Of a stretch of DNA of 45,440 nucleotides, positions 40,490 through 45,440 are shown piece after piece. Numbering within the stretch: position 1 is the stretch's first letter; each line of letters opens with the position of its first letter. The DNA is from Eubacteriales bacterium (GTDB lineage: Bacteria > Bacillota > Clostridia > Christensenellales > Aristaeellaceae). The stretch is from NCBI GenBank assembly GCA_028693055.1, contig JAQUWD010000030.1, forward strand, positions 1 to 45,440, given 5' to 3'. Under the pieces are notes generated by a model. That model did not search any database and was not told the DNA's origin. It saw only the letters and a list, made by a program, of their open reading frames with translations. A program made the position numbers and the translations under genes.

Positions 40490-41316
40490 TGAAATCCATT
40501 CGTGATATTTCCGTGATGGAAGCCTATATCCGCATGTGCGACGACGGCTGGCTGCAAGGCTGGCATGAGCGTAACGGCGGCAATTTGACCTATCGCCTCA
40601 CCCATGCCGAGACGGAGGAGCTGCGCCCCTTCTTCAAGGATCAGCCCCAAGCGTGGGTTTCCATGGGTGTAAAGGCTGAGGATTTGGGCGGCGAGTTCTT
40701 CTTAGCCACCGGCAGCGGCAAGTATTTCCGCAACGTCACGTTGGCCCCGCAGGACAATATCTGCATTGTGGAAATCAATCCCGCCGGTGACAGCTACCGC
40801 ATTGTATGGGGCTTGGAGAAGGGCGGCCGTCCCACCAGCGAGTTCCCCACCCATTTTATGAACCATGCTGTGCGCAGCCGTGCCACAAACGGACAGTGCC
40901 GCGTGATTTATCATGCCCATCCGGCTAATTTGATCGCCATGACCTATACGCTGCCCCTGACCGCCCGCGATTTCTCCCGTGCCCTTTGGCAGAGCGCTAC
41001 GGAATGCCCGGTGGTTTTCCCCGGCGGCGTGGGCGTTGTGCCGTGGATGGTTCCCGGCGGCGCGGACATCGCCATGGCTACCTGCAAGGAAATGGAGACC
41101 TTTGACGCAGCGGTTTGGGCCCATCACGGCCTTTTCGTTTCCGGCCCGGATTTTGATACGACCTTTGGGCTGATGCACACCATCGAAAAAGCGGCGCAGA
41201 TTTATGTGCTGGTCATGAGCATGGGACAGGGTGTGCGCCAGACCATTCAGGATAACGATCTACGCGCCATTGCCAAGGAATTTGGCGTAACCCTGCGAGA
41301 GGAATTTCTGGATTAG
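40489..41316 (+). CDS. rhaD: Rhamnulose-1-phosphate aldolase
   Basis: Splits L-rhamnulose-1-phosphate into dihydroxyacetone phosphate and L-lactaldehyde. The 275-residue zinc-dependent class II aldolase has the usual RhaD length. Features are 'DDGWLQGWHERNGGNLTYRL' near 19-38, 'FLATGSGKYFRNV', the zinc-binding 'IYHAHPANLIAMTY' and 'AAVWAHHGLFVSGPDF'. The start ATG overlaps the rhaA stop (TGATG). Confidence 0.93.
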   Translation: MKSIRDISVMEAYIRMCDDGWLQGWHERNGGNLTYRLTHAETEELRPFFKDQPQAWVSMGVKAEDLGGEFFLATGSGKYFRNVTLAPQDNICIVEINPAGDSYRIVWGLEKGGRPTSEFPTHFMNHAVRSRATNGQCRVIYHAHPANLIAMTYTLPLTARDFSRALWQSATECPVVFPGGVGVVPWMVPGGADIAMATCKEMETFDAAVWAHHGLFVSGPDFDTTFGLMHTIEKAAQIYVLVMSMGQGVRQTIQDNDLRAIAKEFGVTLREEFLD

Positions 41317-41328
41317 GAGGGGGAAGCC

Positions 41329-41646
41329 ATGGAGCGTTTTGCTTGGAAGGGACGCATTAAGCCCGGCAAGAAGGACGAGTACCAAAAGCGTCATGCGGAA
41401 ATTTGGCCGGAGCTGAAGCAGCTTTTAAAAGCGGCTGGCATTTGCAACTATACCATCTGGACGGACGGCGAAACCCTTTTCGGCTACTATGAATGTGAAA
41501 AAGGCGTGGCTTTCGCCGAACAGACCCAAGCCGGAAGCCCCATCGTGGATCGCTGGAACGATTACATGCAGGATGTGCTGGAGCTGGAAATGGACCCCGT
41601 TACCGGCGCCCAGCCAAAGCTGGAGCAGGTATTCCTTTTGGAGTAG
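41329..41646 (+). CDS. rhaM: L-rhamnose mutarotase
   Basis: Interconverts alpha and beta anomers of L-rhamnose, speeding entry into the pathway. The 105-residue protein of the dimeric ferredoxin-like fold shows 'WKGRIKPGKKDEYQKRHAEI', 'IWPELKQLLKAAGICNYTI' and the active-site region 'FGYYECE', ending 'MDPVTGAQPKLEQVFLLE'. TAGGAGG precedes the ATG. It is the last gene of the rhamnose operon; no rhamnose transporter is present here. Confidence 0.93.
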   Translation: MERFAWKGRIKPGKKDEYQKRHAEIWPELKQLLKAAGICNYTIWTDGETLFGYYECEKGVAFAEQTQAGSPIVDRWNDYMQDVLELEMDPVTGAQPKLEQVFLLE

Positions 41647-41778
41647 GAGAACGGCTGACATGCCGTCCAGCGATGGCAATGAAAGGAATGTCTGGTGGCT
41701 TCTCCTGATGGTATGCCTTATTTTATCAAGCAACGTATGATAGAATACGGATAGATAAATGTCAGGAAGGCGGCAGGC

Positions 41779-42069
41779 ATGAGCGAGTCTAGGATTCCAA
41801 ATGTGTTGACTGTGAAGCCCTCAACTGCTATTCGTACCAATTATAAAAAATTCTCCGAACTGTTCCATCAGACGGAGGAATCGGTAGTGGACACGAACAA
41901 CGGAGAGAACGACCTTGTTGTGATGAGCCATGAAGCCTTTTGTCGACGGGAAGCGTGGATGCGTTTGCAAATGAAGCTGGCGTTGGCTGATCAGCAGATG
42001 GCGGAAGGAAAGCTGGTCGATCATGAGGACGTCATGAAAAGACTGCAAGAGCGGATTGCGCATGAGTAA
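41779..42069 (+). CDS. Phd/YefM-family antitoxin
   Basis: A 96-residue antitoxin of the Phd/YefM type: N-terminal DNA-binding part 'IPNVLTVKPSTAIRTNYKKF', then 'VVDTNNGENDLVVMSHEAF', the family core, and a C-terminal toxin-binding region ('LADQQMAEGKLVDHEDVM'). AGGAAGG precedes the ATG. It overlaps the following toxin gene by 8 bp. Such proteins usually repress their own operon. Confidence 0.87.
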   Translation: MSESRIPNVLTVKPSTAIRTNYKKFSELFHQTEESVVDTNNGENDLVVMSHEAFCRREAWMRLQMKLALADQQMAEGKLVDHEDVMKRLQERIAHE

Positions 42070-42381
42070 GCGCCGCATTCGTTATACTCAGCAGGCTGCA
42101 GATGATTTGGACGCTGTTTTTGACTATATTGCCGTCGAAAATAAGGACGCTGCTTTAAAGCTGCATAAAGCGTTTGATGAAAGTATTCTGCGTTTGGCGG
42201 AAACGCCCTACATCGGAGTTGCCCTTCCTAGAGAGATTCTGGGATGATTCGCATTGGTTATCGTTATTTAGTGGTATCGCCTTATATGATTTTTTATCGT
42301 GTTTTCGATGGCGAGGTTCGTATTGGCTGTATTCTTCACAGCCGTCAGGAGTGGCTACACCTCCTATTCGGACAGCGATAA
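42062..42381 (+). pseudogene. RelE/ParE-family toxin split by a frameshift
   Basis: The toxin partner of the antitoxin. The first part (42062-42247, 'RRIRYTQQAADDLDAVFDYI', 61 residues) is a normal RelE/ParE N-terminus but stops at TGA 42245-42247. The second part (42244-42381, 45 residues from ATG 42244, 'GYRYLVVSPYMIFYRVFDGE' and 'RIGCILHSRQEWLHLLFG') is the missing C-terminal half in the -1 frame. Joined they give about 106 residues, the family length. The stop and the new ATG overlap as ATGA. It is either an inactivated toxin, a two-piece protein made by coupled translation, or a sequencing error. Confidence 0.8.
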
Positions 42382-42393
42382 CGGGATCACATC

Positions 42394-42434
42394 AAAAGGG
42401 AGTGTCTCAAAATGATTTTGGGACACTCCCTTTT
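42394..42434 (+). terminator. Terminator after the toxin-antitoxin genes
   Basis: A long, nearly perfect hairpin (AAAAGGGAGTGTC ... GACACTCCCTTTT, with CAAAAT/ATTTTG continuing the stem) follows the toxin by 12 bp. It is symmetrical, so it could stop transcription in both directions. Confidence 0.75.
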
Positions 42435-42463
42435 CGGCAAGCATTCGCTTACATTTTCCATTG

Positions 42464-42482
42464 TGTGGAAAAGTTATCCTCA
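42464..42482. promoter_or_regulatory. DnaA-box-like sites upstream of nrdR
   Basis: TGTGGAAAA (42464-42472) and, on the opposite strand sense, TTATCCTCA (42474-42482) each differ from the DnaA box by one base and are adjacent. A similar pair lies upstream of nrdD at 25417-25437. The role is inferred. Confidence 0.4.
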
Positions 42483-42508
42483 TTCCGTGGAAAAGTTTCC
42501 ATATGCTC

Positions 42509-42537
42509 TTGAAATGTTACAAAAGTTTTGATATAAT
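42509..42537 (+). promoter_or_regulatory. nrdR promoter
   Basis: TTGAAA (42509-42514), a 17-bp spacer and a perfect TATAAT (42532-42537) lie 47 bp before the nrdR start. Confidence 0.7.
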
Positions 42538-42583
42538 TAACAAAGTTTTTACAATTCTTGTAATGGATGCAGGAGGAAGCTAC

Positions 42584-43054
42584 ATGAGATGTCAGTATTG
42601 CGGGTATTTGGACAGCAGGGTCATTGACAGCAGACCGACGGAGGAGGGAAGCTCCATCCGTCGCCGTAGAGAATGCCTGCGCTGCGGCCGCCGCTTTACC
42701 ACCTATGAGAAAATTGAGACCTCCCCGGTGATGGTGGTTAAAAAGGACATGCGCCGAGAGCCCTTCAATGCCAGTAAAATGAAACAGGGGCTTTTGCATG
42801 CTTGCCAAAAGCGCCCCATTAGCGTAAAGGATATTGATACCATTGTAGAAAAGGTGGAAAAGCTGGTTTATTCCTCCGGCGATGATGAAATCAGCTCTCG
42901 CCGCATCGGCGAAGCGGTTATGGCGGAGCTTAAGGAGCTGGACGAGGTGGCTTATGTGCGCTTTGCGTCCGTCTACCGCCAGTTTACCGACGTTTCCAGC
43001 TTTATGGACGAGCTGAACAAGCTGGTGCTGGAAGGAAAAGGCAAGAATGCGTAA
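42584..43054 (+). CDS. nrdR: Transcriptional repressor NrdR
   Basis: A 156-residue zinc-ribbon/ATP-cone repressor of ribonucleotide reductase genes. The N-terminal zinc ribbon uses 'MRCQYCGYLDSRVIDSR' and 'RECLRCGRRFTTYE' (four Cys). The ATP-cone domain follows from about residue 48 ('VVKKDMRREPFNASKMKQGL'), sensing ATP/dATP. The ATG at 42584 with GGAGGAAG gives the normal length; the longer frame from 42461 is not supported. The likely target in this window is nrdD at 25620, whose promoter has two NrdR-like boxes. Confidence 0.95.
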   Translation: MRCQYCGYLDSRVIDSRPTEEGSSIRRRRECLRCGRRFTTYEKIETSPVMVVKKDMRREPFNASKMKQGLLHACQKRPISVKDIDTIVEKVEKLVYSSGDDEISSRRIGEAVMAELKELDEVAYVRFASVYRQFTDVSSFMDELNKLVLEGKGKNA

Positions 43055-43057
43055 GCC

Positions 43058-44374
43058 TTATTCCCCGTCCCTAAAAATGCAGCAGGTCAGCACGCCGTCG
43101 CTATCAAAAAATTGGTAGCGGATCGCATAGGGCAGCGTATTGGTTAATGTCAGATTGATATCGCCGCCGCCTACCGCTGCGTCGAAGCCCTTCTTCGCAT
43201 AATAAATGCCCACGTCCGCATGCACCACTCGATGGGTTACCACGATCGGTACCTGTATGTTGGTGATGTAGAAGGTCGTATTCACCTGACAGGTGCCCCC
43301 GCCGTAGCCGGTGAGGGCGTCTTTTTTCATGATGGGGGCGCTATGATAGCCGGTGGATTTACGGTATGGGCCGATGACCTGATACTGATCGTAATTCTCG
43401 CCGGGCTGGAGCACATAGCCGTTGATCATAGACGAGGCCAAATGAATGTTCCAGTTGCGTCCCTGATAGTTAACGGTGGTCACGCCTACCGCGTAATACG
43501 TGGACATTACGCTGATCAGCTCGCCGGGCTGGGCGGTTTCATAATCCGCTACCGGCATAACGTAGGCAACGTCCTCTTCCCGAATATACCCGGTGGTGCG
43601 CCAGTAGGGCAGCTGATAGCGTCCCATTGCGTCCTTCTCGTAGCAGGCGATTGCCGCGCCGGGATTGATGGTTTTGAGAACGGAGTTATCCTCCATGCTG
43701 TAAAGATTGGTGCTGTGGTTGACAAAAACCAACAGCGGCAGAATATCTAAGCCGGGGATTTCCCCAGCGTCCGCCACCAATCGATCCCATTTAAAAAGGC
43801 TATCGCAGCGAATGTAGCCCAAATGCCCCTGATAGTTGGCATAGCACCAATCGCCGTCCACGACGCTGACCGTAACCTGCTTATAGGTAGGGATGGTCAG
43901 TATCCATTTACTGTCCTCGTTGGGCTCCGAGCGCAGCCCGGCTTCCTTGACCGCATAGGCGATATAGGCCTCGCGGAAGCTTCCCGTATCTGCAGAAAAC
44001 TCCTTTTGTTGTTCCTCTTGCGCAACCGCAGCGCCGTCATAAGGGGTTACATATTCCAAGTACTGCCGTTGGATATAGCCGGAACGCTCTCCGTACTCCA
44101 CCAAGGCCCAGTTTTCATCCGTCATTTCCAGAATAAAAACGGTCGCTCCCTTGGCGATGCTGCCAATACCGGGAGCATCCTTTTCCGGCCTTCTGCGTAC
44201 CTTTAGCGCTACCGTGGTCAAAGCGTAATACTGATACGTCTGCTCGGCAGCGGTAGATTCCTCAGCTGTTTGCGCTGGCGCGGTTTCTCCGATAGCGGCA
44301 AGGGGTTCCAGCAAAAGCAGCGCCGACAGTGTGAAAAGGGCGGCTCTACGCGCAAAACGGTTCTTCATACCCAT
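43058..44374 (-). CDS. SH3-domain and VanW-domain exported protein
   Basis: About 438 residues. A signal peptide ('RRAALFTLSALLLLEPLAAI') precedes at least two bacterial SH3 domains (about 45-110 'TVALKVRRRPEKDAPGIGSI' and 150-200 'EAGLRSEPNEDSKWILTIP'), and a third weak one may follow near 230-280. The C-terminal about 150 residues are a VanW domain, with 'ASSMINGYVLQPGENYDQYQ' and 'GYGGGTCQVNTTFYITNIQV'. VanW proteins are linked to the cell wall; SH3b domains bind peptidoglycan. The exact role is unknown. The Met at 44374 is preferred since AGAGG is 9 nt upstream; the frame extends to 44383. Confidence 0.86.
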   Translation of the reverse strand: MGMKNRFARRAALFTLSALLLLEPLAAIGETAPAQTAEESTAAEQTYQYYALTTVALKVRRRPEKDAPGIGSIAKGATVFILEMTDENWALVEYGERSGYIQRQYLEYVTPYDGAAVAQEEQQKEFSADTGSFREAYIAYAVKEAGLRSEPNEDSKWILTIPTYKQVTVSVVDGDWCYANYQGHLGYIRCDSLFKWDRLVADAGEIPGLDILPLLVFVNHSTNLYSMEDNSVLKTINPGAAIACYEKDAMGRYQLPYWRTTGYIREEDVAYVMPVADYETAQPGELISVMSTYYAVGVTTVNYQGRNWNIHLASSMINGYVLQPGENYDQYQVIGPYRKSTGYHSAPIMKKDALTGYGGGTCQVNTTFYITNIQVPIVVTHRVVHADVGIYYAKKGFDAAVGGGDINLTLTNTLPYAIRYQFFDSDGVLTCCIFRDGE

Positions 44375-44401
44375 CCGTTTCATCCTCTATTACCTAAAAT
44401 T

Positions 44402-44432
44402 TGGAGGTCTTTCCCTATGGGAAAAACCTCCA
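44402..44432 (-). terminator. Probable terminator after the ECF transporter gene
   Basis: A hairpin (TGGAGGT-CTTTCCC, loop TAT, GGGAAA-A-ACCTCCA, one internal mismatch). On the minus strand it is followed by AAATTTTAGG, a short T tract, so it may end the transcript of the ECF/DUF4430 genes before the VanW gene. Confidence 0.5.
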
Positions 44433-44477
44433 TCTATTATACGGGGTTTTCCGTCCGTTCGTCAATAGACGGAAAGA

Positions 44478-45008
44478 TCAGAATTGACGGTGAAACCCGT
44501 TCTGCAGCTTTGCAAACAAACGGTTTAGCGGCTTAAAAAGCGCCAGCGCCGTAAGCAGATTGCCCGCGCAGTGGGCAATATCAAAGGGGATCCCGCTGAG
44601 AAAATAGGCCCAAGCCATTGGAACGCCGCCGATAAACAGGTAGGGGATAGCGCACAACAGCCCGAAGCTTAAACCAAAGGCGGCAGAGATCAGCGCCCAG
44701 CCCATAGGCGCGGTCACCCTGCGGCAGAGCGTCGTAACGCCCCACAGCACCGTCCATACATAAAGATAATTGATAAACCAGAGCCCAAAGCCATAGAGCA
44801 GTCCCTCGCATAGCGCAAAGGCATAGATCACGAATAGCGCCTTTTTGCGATAGTACAGCGTGTACAATATGATCAATAGGCTTACCAGCTCGATATTGGG
44901 CAGCGCCGCCAGCGCCACCTGCATCGCTAGCAGCAACGCCGTCAGCAGCGCCAGCAAAACCAGCTCGCGCGCGTTGAGCCTTGGCTTTGTCAGCGAATGC
45001 ACCGCCAT
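44478..45008 (-). CDS. ECF transporter S component (possibly cobalamin, CblT-like)
   Basis: A 176-residue integral membrane substrate-binding subunit of an energy-coupling factor vitamin importer, with about six hydrophobic segments starting at 'LVLLALLTALLLAMQVALA'. 'ELVSLLIILYTLYYRKKALF' and 'EGLLYGFGLWFINYLYVWTV' are typical of the S-component group found beside DUF4430 proteins, for which cobalamin transport has been predicted. It lies 1 bp after the DUF4430 gene. The shared ATPase and T component must be elsewhere. The substrate is inferred from that association. Confidence 0.75.
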   Translation of the reverse strand: MAVHSLTKPRLNARELVLLALLTALLLAMQVALAALPNIELVSLLIILYTLYYRKKALFVIYAFALCEGLLYGFGLWFINYLYVWTVLWGVTTLCRRVTAPMGWALISAAFGLSFGLLCAIPYLFIGGVPMAWAYFLSGIPFDIAHCAGNLLTALALFKPLNRLFAKLQNGFHRQF

Positions 45009-45009
45009 A

Positions 45010-45417
45010 TTAGTAGCCCGTGGTAAGGGTCAGCTCAAACTGATCTCCGTTTGCGATGGGCGTGCTATCCGCGCCGGTCATGACGGTTTCGCCGCCCTTG
45101 GTGATACACCACCATTCCTGCTTGCTGTCGTCCGCCGTATATCCGTTGACGGTTTTGATAAACAATCCGTATTGGGACTCCTCGCCGGCTACCAGCTTTT
45201 GCTCCTCCAGCGCGCCGCGCAGGTATTCACTGTCGGTAGAAATGGAAAAATCGGTGCTTTGCTTGGCTGCGTCGACTACCTGAACGGTAATGGTTTTCGC
45301 TCCGACGCTGGTCTGGGGCTTGGTGAGGGTATAAATCAATCCGGCGGCAGCCACCGCCACAACCAATACGATTGCGAGAATTGCCCATTTTTTGTTCTTG
45401 GTAAACCAGTTTTTCAT
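45010..45417 (-). CDS. DUF4430 extracytoplasmic protein
   Basis: A 135-residue protein with an N-terminal hydrophobic anchor or uncleaved signal ('WAILAIVLVVAVAAAGLIYT') and a DUF4430 domain ('TITVQVVDAAKQSTDFSI', 'YLRGALEEQKLVAGEESQYG', 'KQEWWCITKGGETVMTG'). This domain resembles the C-terminal cobalamin-binding domain of transcobalamin and intrinsic factor. Placed directly before an ECF S component, it may present a vitamin to the transporter. GAAAGGATTGAG precedes the ATG. Only 23 bp upstream remain in the window, so no riboswitch can be judged. Confidence 0.82.
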   Translation of the reverse strand: MKNWFTKNKKWAILAIVLVVAVAAAGLIYTLTKPQTSVGAKTITVQVVDAAKQSTDFSISTDSEYLRGALEEQKLVAGEESQYGLFIKTVNGYTADDSKQEWWCITKGGETVMTGADSTPIANGDQFELTLTTGY

Positions 45418-45440
45418 TTGATCTCAATCCTTTCGTTTCC

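Noticed and set aside
45418-45440. Cobalamin riboswitch before the DUF4430 gene
   Set aside because: Only 23 bp of upstream sequence are in the window, not enough to judge.
1-45440. tRNA, rRNA or CRISPR arrays
   Set aside because: No cloverleaf-like sequence, rRNA motif or regularly spaced repeat array was recognised by eye; a dedicated search was not possible.

Overview
The window looks like a chromosomal segment from an anaerobic, saccharolytic, endospore-forming Firmicute (Clostridia), probably gut-associated. The evidence is sporulation genes (spoIIID, spoIVB), a Gram-positive mbl-type mreB next to spoIIID, HPr kinase (Firmicutes-type catabolite control), an oxygen-sensitive class III ribonucleotide reductase, strong AGGAGG ribosome binding sites and moderate-to-high GC. 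No rRNA, tRNA, CRISPR array or prophage was seen. An ISAs1-type insertion sequence lies at the left edge in AT-richer DNA.

Layout. (1) 319-1551: ISAs1-family IS. (2) 1670-12772: an amino-sugar/glycan locus. A divergent RpiR/MurR-like regulator faces two LplB/YtcP-type ABC permeases and a solute-binding protein, followed by two apparently cytoplasmic glycosidase-like proteins (DUF6259 and DUF4838 types), a BadF/MurK-type amino-sugar kinase and the MurNAc-6-phosphate etherase MurQ. I read this as import of a MurNAc/GlcNAc-containing oligosaccharide, intracellular cleavage, phosphorylation and etherase processing to GlcNAc-6-P. The two hydrolases next to murQ are the most interesting unexplained part of the window. 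(3) 12903-13611: DUF2975 membrane protein and small HTH regulator. (4) 13927-20443: operon of nucleotide-sugar 4,6-dehydratase, tadA, HAD phosphatase, hprK, ROK glucokinase and asnS, bracketed by two inverted copies of a roughly 150-bp structured repeat. (5) 20706-22146: spoIIID-mbl. (6) 22156-25127, minus strand: eukaryotic-type hexokinase, VOC protein and SLC13/ArsB-type transporter. (7) 25502-29267: nrdD behind two NrdR-like boxes, then spoIVB. (8) 29332-30969: DUF3783, sfsA, tspO. (9) 31065-37630, minus strand: FMN-binding protein, secreted Ig-like protein, phospholipase-D-like protein, a GH13_8-like glycogen branching enzyme and an AraC regulator. (10) 37861-41646: rhaB-rhaA-rhaD-rhaM, a complete L-rhamnose pathway divergent from the AraC regulator. 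(11) 41779-42381: Phd/YefM antitoxin with a frame-split RelE/ParE toxin. (12) 42584-43054: nrdR, the likely regulator of nrdD. (13) 43058-45417, minus strand: SH3/VanW cell-wall protein, ECF transporter S component and DUF4430 protein.

The common theme is carbohydrate acquisition and its control: amino-sugar catabolism, rhamnose catabolism, two unrelated glucose kinases, glycogen branching and HPr kinase. Sporulation, nucleotide-reduction and envelope genes lie in between. All product names come from motif recognition by eye; no database search was run.
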